Shown here piece by piece: positions 9,616-18,668 of a stretch of DNA of 64,000 bases. Position 1 is the stretch's first letter. Every line of letters starts with the position of its first letter. The stretch lies in NCBI GenBank assembly GCA_026645575.1, contig JAPKMW010000010.1:104473-168472 (forward strand), in the 5' to 3' direction. The position numbers were made by a program, and so were the translations under genes. The DNA comes from Caldilineaceae bacterium. GTDB lineage: Bacteria > Chloroflexota > Anaerolineae > Caldilineales > Caldilineaceae. The notes under the pieces are model-generated. The model saw only the letters and a program-made list of their open reading frames with translations. It was not told the origin of the DNA and ran no database searches.

Positions 9616-12015
9616 ATGAAGCGATTGATTCTTCATCTGGTTCTGCTGTGCGCTTTGTTGCTCAACGGGTCGGCGCTAGCTTTGGCCCAGGACGATTATA
9701 CGCCGCCGACGGATCAACCCGGCCCGGCGGTGGACAAATTGTATTTCAAAGCCTTCAATGTTGATCGCGCCCCGCTGGATCTCGAAGCGGGCGAGATGGA
9801 CATGTACTACTACAACCTGAAGATCGCTGCCGCCCGCAAGCTGCGCGACAACAAGGAGATTCAACTCTTTGAAGCGCCGGCCAACACCCTGTCGCTGATT
9901 CTCAACCCCGCGCCGGCCCCGGAAGGGCAACTCAATCCTTTTTCCATCTCGGCCGTGCGCCAGGCCATGCAGCGGCTAGTGGATCGCGAGTTTGTGGCGC
10001 GCGAAATCTATCAGGGCCAGGCGCGCCCCATGTACACCGTCAACAGCCCGACCGACTTTGACTACCTCACCGTCTTTGACATCATTCAGGAACAAGACCT
10101 GCGTTTTGACCCGGAGTTTGCCCGCGAAGAGATTGCAGCGGCAATGGAAGAAGCGGGGGCTGAACTGGTTGATGAGGTCTGGACTTATGAGGGGGAACCG
10201 ATCCGCATCAAGTTCATTATTCGCGTCGAAGATGAACGGCGTGAGGTGGGCGATTTGGTGCGCGCTGCACTGGAAGAGGCCGGTTTTACCGTCGATGCCA
10301 ACTATCAACCCTTTGCCCCGGCCATTCAAACGGTCTACTCGACCGACCCCAAGCAATTTGGCTGGCACATCTACACCGAAGGCTGGGGCCGGGGTGCGCC
10401 TAATCGCTATGACTTTGGCAGCGTCAACTCCTTTAACGCTCCCTGGCTGGGCAACATGCCCGGCTGGCAGCAAACCGGCTTCTGGCAATATGAAAACGAA
10501 GAACTGGATGAAGTCGGCAAAAAGCTCTTCCGTGGCGAGTTCAACGACAAAGCCGAACGGGATGAGATGTACCGCACCATGACGGAAATGGGCCTAGACG
10601 CGTCGGTGCGTATTTGGGTGGCGACGGTCAACAGTGCCTATGCCGTACAAAAAGATGTCACTGGCATTACCCAAGACCTGGCCGCCGGCCCACGCGGTCT
10701 CTGGACATTACGCACTGCCTACAAGCCCGATAGCAATGAATTGATTGTCGGCCATCTCTGGGTCTGGACGGAACGTTCGACCTGGAATCCCGTCGGCGGT
10801 ATTGGCGATGTCTACAGCAGCGACATTTACCGTCAACTCAGTGATCCAACGCTCTGGAATGACCCCTTTACCGGCATTCCCCAACCTTTCCGTGTAAGCT
10901 ACGAAGTGGAATCCGCCGGCCCCGCTGGCAAACTGGAAGTGCCAACCGATGCCTTCCTCTGGGACGCTGAAGCCGGCCAGTGGCAGACTGTGGGCGAAGG
11001 TGTGGAGGCGGTCAGCAAAGTCACCTACGATTACACCAAGTTCTTTAGCGCCAACTACCATCACGGCCAGCAAATCACAATGGCCGATCTGCTTTACTCG
11101 CTCTACCAGGGCTTTGATATGTCATATAACCCGGAGAAGGCCAAGATCGAGACCGTCATGGCCGTCACCGCCCGCCCGACCTTGGAGACCTTCCGTGGTT
11201 TCCGTGTGGTTGATGAGAACCACATTGAGGTCTATGTCGATTTCTGGCACTTTGACGACAACTATATTGCCGCCTATGCTACCCCGTCGGGCGTCGGTAC
11301 GCCGTGGGAACTGCTTTACACGCTCGATGATCTGGTCTTCAAACAGCGTCGCGCCGCCTTTAGCGACACCGCCGCCGCCCGTTTTAATGTGCCGTGGATC
11401 AGCCTGGTGCTGGATCGCGATGCGCGTTTGGTGCGCAAAGCGATGATGGATTTACAGCGCAAAAAAGCCTTCCCGGCAGCGGTCTTTACCCTGCCGGGCG
11501 CTGGCGAAAGTTTGATCGACGCCAAAGCCGCCGCCGCCCGTTACAAGGCCACCCTCGATTGGTTTAAGGAACGCGGCCATCTGATCATCAGCAACGGCCC
11601 CTTCTTCCTGGCCCGCTATGATCCGCCGGCCCAATTTGCCGAGTTGAACGCCTTCCGCGACCCGACCTATCCCTTCACGGCGGCGGATCTCTACCGTGGC
11701 GCGCCGCAATTAATCGAGTTTGGTGAGATCAACGCTGAGTCGATTGTGCTGGGTGAAGCCTATGAGGCCACTTTCACGCTCGACGGGCCGGGCAAACTGG
11801 CGCTGCGCTATCTGCTGGTCGATGCCGCCACCGATGCGATCATCGCGCAGGGTGAGGCTACGGCTGCCAGCGGAAATGAGTTTAGCGTCAAGCTGACCGA
11901 AGATGAAACGCTGGAGATGGACTTTGGTCTCTATCGCCTGGTGCTGGTGGCGACGAGTGATCAACTAGCACAGTTGACGGAGCGGCAGGTTGAGATTGAG
12001 GCAGACTTGCAGTAA
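9616..12015 (+). CDS. ABC transporter family 5 substrate-binding protein
   Basis: This is an approximately 799-residue extracytoplasmic solute-binding protein of the peptide/nickel family (SBP_bac_5). The ATG at 9616 follows GAAGGAG and starts a Sec signal ending ALALAQDD; a GTG six bases upstream is less likely. Family features include AVRQAMQRLVDREFVAREIYQGQARP and the repeated two-lobe organisation. At 800 residues it is longer than the usual 500-600. An extra C-terminal beta-rich segment (after about residue 690) may be an added domain. It should deliver substrate to the permeases encoded at 12.6-15.1 kb. Confidence 0.85.
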   Translation: MKRLILHLVLLCALLLNGSALALAQDDYTPPTDQPGPAVDKLYFKAFNVDRAPLDLEAGEMDMYYYNLKIAAARKLRDNKEIQLFEAPANTLSLILNPAPAPEGQLNPFSISAVRQAMQRLVDREFVAREIYQGQARPMYTVNSPTDFDYLTVFDIIQEQDLRFDPEFAREEIAAAMEEAGAELVDEVWTYEGEPIRIKFIIRVEDERREVGDLVRAALEEAGFTVDANYQPFAPAIQTVYSTDPKQFGWHIYTEGWGRGAPNRYDFGSVNSFNAPWLGNMPGWQQTGFWQYENEELDEVGKKLFRGEFNDKAERDEMYRTMTEMGLDASVRIWVATVNSAYAVQKDVTGITQDLAAGPRGLWTLRTAYKPDSNELIVGHLWVWTERSTWNPVGGIGDVYSSDIYRQLSDPTLWNDPFTGIPQPFRVSYEVESAGPAGKLEVPTDAFLWDAEAGQWQTVGEGVEAVSKVTYDYTKFFSANYHHGQQITMADLLYSLYQGFDMSYNPEKAKIETVMAVTARPTLETFRGFRVVDENHIEVYVDFWHFDDNYIAAYATPSGVGTPWELLYTLDDLVFKQRRAAFSDTAAARFNVPWISLVLDRDARLVRKAMMDLQRKKAFPAAVFTLPGAGESLIDAKAAAARYKATLDWFKERGHLIISNGPFFLARYDPPAQFAELNAFRDPTYPFTAADLYRGAPQLIEFGEINAESIVLGEAYEATFTLDGPGKLALRYLLVDAATDAIIAQGEATAASGNEFSVKLTEDETLEMDFGLYRLVLVATSDQLAQLTERQVEIEADLQ

Positions 12016-12085
12016 GATGAAGAGAACTAAATCTGCGGTTACTTGGCGCTGTCAGTGGTGTCTATGACGAGAATGAGGTATATAC

Positions 12086-12316
12086 ATGTTACAAAGTGGA
12101 TCTGAATTTGCCGAAATCAAAACGGCGCGCGCCATTGTGCAACATGGGCGAATTGAGTTGCTAGAAAATGTAAAATTGCCAGAGGGTACAAAAGTGTTAG
12201 TCACCTTTCTGTCAGACAGTGACACTGCCTTTTGGTTAGGTGTTAGCCAATCTGCCCTTGATCCGATCTGGAATAACGAGGAAGATGACGTTTATGCCGA
12301 ACTACTCAAAGCATGA
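12086..12316 (+). CDS. antitoxin of a MazF-type pair
   Basis: This 76-residue protein has an N-terminal AbrB/SpoVT-like strand pattern (ARAIVQHGRIELLENVKLPEGTKV) for DNA binding. Its acidic C-terminal tail (WNNEEDDVYAELL) would wrap the toxin. It overlaps the toxin gene by 23 bases. The pair is inserted between the binding-protein and permease genes of the ABC transporter. Assignment rests on arrangement and pattern rather than a firm family match. Confidence 0.7.
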   Translation: MLQSGSEFAEIKTARAIVQHGRIELLENVKLPEGTKVLVTFLSDSDTAFWLGVSQSALDPIWNNEEDDVYAELLKA

Positions 12317-12623
12317 CGTGATTTTGATCGTCTATCCATTTACTGATTTCTCTGGGACAAAAATTCGTCCGGCAATTGTTGTGAATACACCACATCCGTC
12401 TATGGATCTCTTTGTGGTGCCATTAACTAGTCGGGCAAGCTCTTTCCTACCCGGTGAATTTATGTTAAAGGACTGGTCCGGTGCTGGCCTCAATGTCCCA
12501 TCAGTGGTTAAACGGGGGCTTGCCACAGTTCAAAATCGATTGGTGATGAAGGTTGTTGGCAGACTACAACTGGAAGACATAATTTTGTTGGAGAAGTCTC
12601 TGCGTCAGTGGCTAGGTATATAA
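12294..12623 (+). CDS. PemK/MazF family endoribonuclease toxin
   Basis: This is a 109-residue MazF-like toxin, expected to be an mRNA interferase. The SH3-like barrel signature is visible: KHDVILIVYPFTDFSGTKIRPAIVV, then LFVVPLTSR and the Ser/Thr-containing core strands. The ATG at 12294 has GAGGAAG about nine bases upstream and gives a typical N-terminus; ATG 12285 would also work. It overlaps the antitoxin gene, and the permease gene starts six bases after its stop. Transcription of the permeases may therefore pass through this module. Confidence 0.8.
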   Translation: MPNYSKHDVILIVYPFTDFSGTKIRPAIVVNTPHPSMDLFVVPLTSRASSFLPGEFMLKDWSGAGLNVPSVVKRGLATVQNRLVMKVVGRLQLEDIILLEKSLRQWLGI

Positions 12624-12629
12624 CACATT

Positions 12630-13685
12630 ATGTCCCTCCTACGTCCACTTCTCCTGCGCTCATTAACCATGATCGGCGTTTTCTTCGTCGTCATGCTCAT
12701 GCTCGTCCTCACCCTCGGCTTGACCGGCTACTCCGACCGGATTCTCAATGCTGTGGTGGGGGAGCAACTGCGCGCCGAACGCACCGCGCTGGCCGAGACC
12801 ATCCGCGACCCTGATCAACTGGAAAAGGTGCTGGCCGATCGCAAACAAGAGTTTGAAGCCTTTTATGGTCTGGATCGTCCCTGGTGGGTGCGCCTGCCAG
12901 GGATGGTGCTGCGGGTGATGACCCTCGACCTAGGCGAGGCGCGCAACCTGCGTAGCTTCGATGGCAGCAATCGGGTCATCGACATCGTGATGGAGCGGCT
13001 GCCCAACACCATGTTGTTGCTCACCACGTCGCTCTTTATTACCGCTGCCATTGGGTTGGGTCTGGGGGCATACATGGCAACGCAAGCCGGCACCTGGCTG
13101 GATCGCTTTATGTCTGGCTTTGCCGCCGTTTCCTTTGCTATCCCGACCTGGTGGATCGGCATCCTGCTGATTCTCTTTCTCTCGGTGCGTTGGCGCATTT
13201 TGCCCTCCGGTGGCATGTACAGCACCCCGCCGCCGATTGAGCAAGGGGAACGCTTTCTTGATCTGGTCAAGCACGCCCTCTTGCCGGTGCTGACGCTGGT
13301 CTTGGTGAGCATTGGCCCCTATATCTATGCCGTGCGCACTATCACGCTGAATATTGCCCAGGAAGATCATGTCAACATCGCCCGTGCCAAGGGATTGCCT
13401 GAACGGCGCGTGCGCAACCGTCACATTCTGCGCGTTGCCGCCCCGCCGATTGTCACCGGGTTGATCTTCGGATTGGCCGGGTCGCTGTCGGGGTCGATCC
13501 TGGTGGAGACAGTCTTCAATTGGCAGGGCATGGGGCGCCTCTACTATGATACCCTGGCCGGCACACCGGATGAAAATGTCATCGTGGCGTTGACCTTTGT
13601 CTTTACGTTGATGTATGTCGGCATCCGGATCTTGCTGGAAGTGTTATATGTCTTTTTAGATCCACGGGTGCAATACCTGGATTGA
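12630..13685 (+). CDS. ABC transporter permease, DppB/OppB type
   Basis: This 351-residue integral membrane protein has six predicted helices and the BPD_transp_1 fold. The EAA-like coupling loop is in INIARAKGLPERRVRNRHILRVAA (quoted in part: ARAKGLPERRVRNRH). Between TM1 and TM2 there is a longer charged insert (GEQLRAERTALAETIRDPDQ) not usual for the family. The gene starts six bases after the MazF-like gene. It pairs with the DppC-type permease 20 bases downstream to form the transmembrane channel. Confidence 0.88.
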   Translation: MSLLRPLLLRSLTMIGVFFVVMLMLVLTLGLTGYSDRILNAVVGEQLRAERTALAETIRDPDQLEKVLADRKQEFEAFYGLDRPWWVRLPGMVLRVMTLDLGEARNLRSFDGSNRVIDIVMERLPNTMLLLTTSLFITAAIGLGLGAYMATQAGTWLDRFMSGFAAVSFAIPTWWIGILLILFLSVRWRILPSGGMYSTPPPIEQGERFLDLVKHALLPVLTLVLVSIGPYIYAVRTITLNIAQEDHVNIARAKGLPERRVRNRHILRVAAPPIVTGLIFGLAGSLSGSILVETVFNWQGMGRLYYDTLAGTPDENVIVALTFVFTLMYVGIRILLEVLYVFLDPRVQYLD

Positions 13686-13705
13686 ACCTATGAGAGAGTA
13701 TAGTC

Positions 13706-15139
13706 ATGCGGTTAGGTGAAGCATTCCGTGAATTATGGCGCAGCGGGGCCGGCAAAGGGGGCGTGTTACTTTTGCTGTTGCTCTTTGCCGGCGCGATCTA
13801 TGTCGTTGCCACCTATCCGCTTGACTTTGGCGACCGCACGTGGAGCAACCCGAATCGTTGGGTGGATAACCCCAAAGCGGCGGCGCCGATCTGGATGAAC
13901 CGTCTCAATGCCACGCCGCTGCCGGAACATCAAATCCTGACCCTGGGTGAGCCGACCGAAACCAAAGAAGCGCGGGCCGGACGCATTGAAACCTATCGCG
14001 TTCCTTTTACCTACAACTTTACCGAACCGCCTACCTTTCTGGCCGTCACCATCGCCGATGTTACCTATAAAGAGCGTCCGCCGCTGATTTCCGTGAGCCT
14101 GGCGCGACCGGATGGCAACGAAGTCCGGTTGTTGCGTCATGCCGTGCGCGGCCCGCGCGAAGGGGAAACCGGCCCCTTCCGCCGCTATGAAGAAGATCCG
14201 CTGCGCGTGCAACTCAGCACCGATGAATCGACCATCACCGCCATCCAAGAATTTTTAGCCGAAACCTTTGAGCGCCAGGTGGACGAACGAACCCTGCGCG
14301 GTTTGGTGGATCGCGTCGCGTTTGGCGCACCTGTGGAAGGTGAAGAGCTAACTTTTACCCCGCTCACCGGTGATTACGAACTAGTCGTCCAAGTGGCCTT
14401 TCGTGATGCCGATGACGAACTCGGTCAACTCCGCTTTGTCATTGGCGGTGGCGTCTATGGCTATATGGGCACCGACAGCCTAGGCCGCGACTTGGCGCAG
14501 GGCTTGCTCTTTGGGCTGCCCGTGGCACTCTTTATCGGGCTGGTGGTGGCAGTAGTAGAGACAGCGATTGGCGTGGTGCTGGGCATCACCAGTGGCTATT
14601 TGGGCGGGCGCACCGATCTGCTTATCCAGCGGGCGGCGGACATTGTCGCTAATGTGCCGGTGCTGCCGCTATTGATCTTCATGCTTTTTGTGATTGGGCC
14701 GAGCCTTTTTGTGATCCTCTTTGTCTTGATCGCCTTTAGCTGGCCGGGGTTGACGATCCAGATCCGGGCGATGGTCTTGCATACCCGCACCAACGCCCTG
14801 GTCGAAGCAATCCAAAGCTTGGGATCTTCGCATAGCAGAGTGATGTTTCGTCATATCCTGCCCCAAATTGCCCCGTATGTCGTCTCACGCCTCATTTTTG
14901 CCGCGCCTTCGGCTATCCTTGCCGAAGCAGGTCTCAGCTTTTTGGGGCTGGGTGATCCGTCAATCCCGACTTGGGGCCAGATCCTCGAAGCCGGCTTCCG
15001 CACCGGTGGTGTCTATGTCGGCTACTGGTGGTGGATCGTGCCGCCAGGGTTACTCATTGTGCTAACAGCGCTCACCTTTATGTTGTTATCGTTAGGGTTG
15101 GAACCGGTGGTCAACCCGCGATTGCGGCGGAGTCGATAA
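13706..15139 (+). CDS. ABC transporter permease, DppC/OppC type with large insert
   Basis: At 477 residues this is well over the usual 280-320 for DppC. After TM1 (about residues 18-37) comes a roughly 210-residue soluble segment, predicted extracytoplasmic. The standard core starts at GYMGTDSLGRDLAQGLLFGLP and continues to the coupling loop (ALVEAIQSLGSSHSRVMFRHILP) and AILAEAGLSFLGLGDP, both diagnostic for DppC. The insert may contact the oversized binding protein. No DppD ATPase follows; an inverted-repeat copy and the RND gene come next. Confidence 0.88.
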   Translation: MRLGEAFRELWRSGAGKGGVLLLLLLFAGAIYVVATYPLDFGDRTWSNPNRWVDNPKAAAPIWMNRLNATPLPEHQILTLGEPTETKEARAGRIETYRVPFTYNFTEPPTFLAVTIADVTYKERPPLISVSLARPDGNEVRLLRHAVRGPREGETGPFRRYEEDPLRVQLSTDESTITAIQEFLAETFERQVDERTLRGLVDRVAFGAPVEGEELTFTPLTGDYELVVQVAFRDADDELGQLRFVIGGGVYGYMGTDSLGRDLAQGLLFGLPVALFIGLVVAVVETAIGVVLGITSGYLGGRTDLLIQRAADIVANVPVLPLLIFMLFVIGPSLFVILFVLIAFSWPGLTIQIRAMVLHTRTNALVEAIQSLGSSHSRVMFRHILPQIAPYVVSRLIFAAPSAILAEAGLSFLGLGDPSIPTWGQILEAGFRTGGVYVGYWWWIVPPGLLIVLTALTFMLLSLGLEPVVNPRLRRSR

Positions 15140-15149
15140 TGTGTTTATC

Positions 15150-15212
15150 CTGTCGGGACGGCTGAATTTAGGCAGGGGTATGACTAAACTCAACCGTCCC
15201 TATGGGACGAGG
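15150..15212. repeat. dispersed inverted repeat, copy 1
   Basis: GTCGGGACGGCTGAATTTAG (15152-15171) is imperfectly inverted as CTAAACTCAACCGTCCCTA (from 15184), separated by 12 bases. The same motif pair occurs near 23.4 and 40.9 kb. It lies between convergent genes (permease + and RND pump -) and may also terminate transcription. Confidence 0.65.
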
Positions 15213-15247
15213 ACGCTGGCGTGGCTTTGTGTTTAGTTCTTTTGCTG

Positions 15248-18200
15248 TTACCCCTTCGGTTTCAGATCATACACCGACTTTTCCTGCTCTTTTTGCTGCA
15301 AGGTCAACTCTGGCGGGGTTGGGCTTTGGGCGTTGGCTTGCAATTGGAATGCTTTGGGTGGCACGACATCGCTGAGACTTGGGGGGGCGGCGACGGGCTG
15401 GGCTGCTGCCGGTTGTGTCACTATCGGCGCCGGCGTCACCTTATCGGTTGGCAACGCAACTTTGCCATTGGTGGCGACCGCACCAGGCTGGGTATGAAGG
15501 GCGATTGCATCAACTGGCGCCGACGTCGTTGCGGCGGCAACTGATGGCGAAAGGGCCGGGCGGGCGGCGCGGCGCGCTGCCTCTTTGGCTTCGGCACGGG
15601 CATGTCGCCGCGCCGCCATGCGATCCTGGAAGCCGACCACGCTGCCATAGAAGGCCGGCACCACCAGCAAGGTGAGGAAGGTGCTGGTTACTAGACCACC
15701 GGTGATTGCAATCGCCATGGCTGCGCGGAACTCACCACCGGCGCTCCAGCCCAACGCCACCGGAATCATGGCGAGAATCATCGAGAGCGAGGTCATGAGA
15801 ATGGGGCGGAGGCGCACTGGCCCGGCCAGTCGCATGGCGCGGTCGGCGGTTTCGCCGCGCGCTCTGGCCTGGTTGGCAAAGTCCACCAGCAGAATCGAAT
15901 TTTTGGTCACCAACCCCATGAGCATAATAAAACCGATAAACGCCGTCAAGTCCAGCGGGCGTGATGTGAAGAGCAGCGCCAGAATCGCGCCGATCACCGC
16001 CAGCGGCAGCGCCAACATAATCAGCAACGGTTGAATAAAGCTGCCGAATTGGCTGGCCAGCACCATGTAGATAAAGATAACCGAGAGTAGCAATGCCAGC
16101 CCTAGGTTGGTAAAGGCGTCAGCTTGGGCATCGGCGTCACCACCCAACTTGGCCGTAATGCCATTGGGCAGGAGAGCAACAGCCAAAAACTCAGCAACTT
16201 CACGCGTCACCACTGGCACGTCACGCCCCGTCACGTTGGCGTTGATGGTGACAGTGGGCTGGCGATCCACACGCGCGATGCGATTTAGCCCCTCCGCCTG
16301 CGCTAGATTGGCAATGGTGCGTAGCGGCACCAGTTGACCCGCCGGTGAGAGCAAATTAATGCCCAGAATATCGGCGCTGCTGGAGCGATTCGCTTCCTGG
16401 AGTTGCAAGCGAATATCCGCTTCACGGCCTTCCCCGCGATAGGTGGAGACCACATCGCCATTGACCAGCAGCCGCACGGTTGACCCAATTTGCGCTGTGG
16501 TTAAGCCAAACTCCGATGCCCGTTCGCGGTTGACGGCAATTTGCATTTCGGGGCGTCCTGGTTTGTAACTAACATCCAGGTCGGTGATGCCGGGAATTTG
16601 CGCCACCTGTTGCATCAGCAGCAAGCTCTGTTCGCCTAACTCGGTATAGGCAACACCGGGCGGGGCGACCACTTCAATGGTAATGTCGGTGGTCGAGCCG
16701 CCTGGCCCGCCATCGGCTGCGCGGAAGGAAAGCCCCGGCACCTGCGCCAGCGGGGTGCGCAGCGCATCAACAACTGGAACATAGTTGGTATCTTGCTTTA
16801 GCTTGACAAAGAACTCAACCTGCTCCGCTGCGCCTGTGCCGCCGATGGTGGTGAAAACATCGGTAACTAGTGGATGGCTGCGCAGAATGTTTTCTACTTG
16901 AATCGCTTCCCGTTCGGTGGTGGATAGAGGTGTCCCCGCCGACAGCCGCATGGCCGCAATAAACTCTGCTTGATCGCTGCGGGGGAGGAAGCTCTGCTCG
17001 ATAAAGCGCACACTATAGATACTAACGCCCATAAAAGCAAGCGCCGTGACAATCGTCACCACCTTGTAGTTCATCGTCCAGTTGAGAATCGCCGCATAGG
17101 TGCGGTTGAGCCAATTGTCGTCGGCGGCTTCCTCACCATGACTTTCGTTGATCTCGCGATCTTCGTTATCCTTGGCGCGGAAGAAATAGGCGCTCAACAT
17201 GGGGGCCATGGTCAGTGATTCAAAGGTGGAGACGGCAATGGCGATGGCAACCGTTAGCCCAAAGTCGCGGAAGAAGCGCCCGATAATCCCTTCGGCATAG
17301 GCCACCGGCAGGAAGACGGCGAGAATGGTGCTGCTGGTGGCAATAACGGCCAACACCACTTCCTCGGTGCCCAAACTAGCCGCCTCGCGCGGCTTGTAGC
17401 CTTTCTGGATCCAGCGCATAATATTTTCACGCACGACAATGGCATCATCAATCACCAACCCCACCACCAGCGCCAGCGCCAGCAGCGAGAGCTGATTTAA
17501 CCCAATGCCAAAGAGATCCATAAAGAAGAGGCTGGCAATCATAATCACGGGTAAACCGGCAACGGTAATGATCGTATTGCGCAGATCGCGAAAGAAGAAG
17601 AGGATGACCAGCGCGGCGAGAATGGAGCCATAGATCAGGTCTTCAATCGCGCCATCGGTTGAGCGTTCCACCTGAATGGATTGATCGCCGGCAATGACCA
17701 ACGACAAATTGGGATACTCGGCATTAATCTCCGCCAGCCGTTCTTTGACTGCTTCGACCACCGTCAACGTGTTGGTGCCGCTCTGTTTGCGCACACTGAC
17801 CACCACCGATTCCTGGCCGTTTAAGCGGGTGAGAGTCTCCCGTTCTTCAAAGGTATCGACCACTTCCGCCACATCGCGCAGGTAAACCGGGGAGCCGCGT
17901 TGGGTGAGGACAATATTCCGTATATCATCCAGGGTTTGGAAATAGCCCGGTGTACGCACCAGCAACTCTTGATTGCCATCGATCACCGCGCCGCCGGGGA
18001 TATTGAGATTTTGCGTCTGTAGGGCGCTCTGTACCTGCTGGGGGGCGATGCGCAATGCTTGCAATGCCTGCATATCCAGGTTGACCTGAATTTCGCGTAC
18101 CTGACCGCCCTGGACATCGACCGCTGCGACACCGGAGATGCGCTGTAGGGTGGCCTGGATTTCATCATCGACCAATTCGCGCAGCGCCACTGGTGACAAC

Positions 18201-18646
18201 TCGCCGCTGGTGTCGGCCACGCCAAAGCGCAACACTGGTTGATCCGATGGATTAAAGCGGCGCACCACCGGCTCCTCAATGCCGGTGGGCAGGCGGTTGC
18301 GTAACAAGCCCACCCGTTCGCGCACCTCCTGGTTCACGGCATCCGCCGATTCATCCAGGCTAAATTGCAGGACAATGGTACTCACACTCTCGGCAGAGGT
18401 CGAGTTGACTTGTTCGATGCCGCCGATGGTACTCAGTTCTTTTTCCAAAACATCGGTCACCTGCTCTTCAATTTCATCGGGACTAGCGCCCGGGTAGACG
18501 GTGACAACCACAACGATGGGAAATTCAACATCAGGAAAGAGATCGACTGGCATGCGAAAATAGGAGAAGACCCCCATCACAATGCCGGCCACCAAGATCA
18601 TGGTCATAAAGACCGGTTGACGAATCGATAGATCCCAAATCTTCAC
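15248..18646 (-). CDS. RND efflux pump, HAE1/AcrB-type inner-membrane transporter
   Basis: This 1132-residue proton-driven pump has the duplicated RND layout: TM1 at the N-terminus (QPVFMTMILVAGIVMGVF), a large porter loop, TM2-6 with the VGLVIDDAIVVREN motif carrying the paired Asp of the proton relay, then a second porter loop and TM8-12. The FIGFIMLMGLVTKNSILLVDF segment belongs to the second half. The last about 100 residues are an unusual Ala/Pro-rich cytoplasmic tail (ARRHARAEAKEAARRAARP and beyond). The fusion-protein gene lies 22 bases upstream. The substrate is unknown. Confidence 0.93.
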   Translation of the reverse strand: MKIWDLSIRQPVFMTMILVAGIVMGVFSYFRMPVDLFPDVEFPIVVVVTVYPGASPDEIEEQVTDVLEKELSTIGGIEQVNSTSAESVSTIVLQFSLDESADAVNQEVRERVGLLRNRLPTGIEEPVVRRFNPSDQPVLRFGVADTSGELSPVALRELVDDEIQATLQRISGVAAVDVQGGQVREIQVNLDMQALQALRIAPQQVQSALQTQNLNIPGGAVIDGNQELLVRTPGYFQTLDDIRNIVLTQRGSPVYLRDVAEVVDTFEERETLTRLNGQESVVVSVRKQSGTNTLTVVEAVKERLAEINAEYPNLSLVIAGDQSIQVERSTDGAIEDLIYGSILAALVILFFFRDLRNTIITVAGLPVIMIASLFFMDLFGIGLNQLSLLALALVVGLVIDDAIVVRENIMRWIQKGYKPREAASLGTEEVVLAVIATSSTILAVFLPVAYAEGIIGRFFRDFGLTVAIAIAVSTFESLTMAPMLSAYFFRAKDNEDREINESHGEEAADDNWLNRTYAAILNWTMNYKVVTIVTALAFMGVSIYSVRFIEQSFLPRSDQAEFIAAMRLSAGTPLSTTEREAIQVENILRSHPLVTDVFTTIGGTGAAEQVEFFVKLKQDTNYVPVVDALRTPLAQVPGLSFRAADGGPGGSTTDITIEVVAPPGVAYTELGEQSLLLMQQVAQIPGITDLDVSYKPGRPEMQIAVNRERASEFGLTTAQIGSTVRLLVNGDVVSTYRGEGREADIRLQLQEANRSSSADILGINLLSPAGQLVPLRTIANLAQAEGLNRIARVDRQPTVTINANVTGRDVPVVTREVAEFLAVALLPNGITAKLGGDADAQADAFTNLGLALLLSVIFIYMVLASQFGSFIQPLLIMLALPLAVIGAILALLFTSRPLDLTAFIGFIMLMGLVTKNSILLVDFANQARARGETADRAMRLAGPVRLRPILMTSLSMILAMIPVALGWSAGGEFRAAMAIAITGGLVTSTFLTLLVVPAFYGSVVGFQDRMAARRHARAEAKEAARRAARPALSPSVAAATTSAPVDAIALHTQPGAVATNGKVALPTDKVTPAPIVTQPAAAQPVAAPPSLSDVVPPKAFQLQANAQSPTPPELTLQQKEQEKSVYDLKPKG

Positions 18647-18668
18647 GGACTATGCTCCTCAGTTTCAA

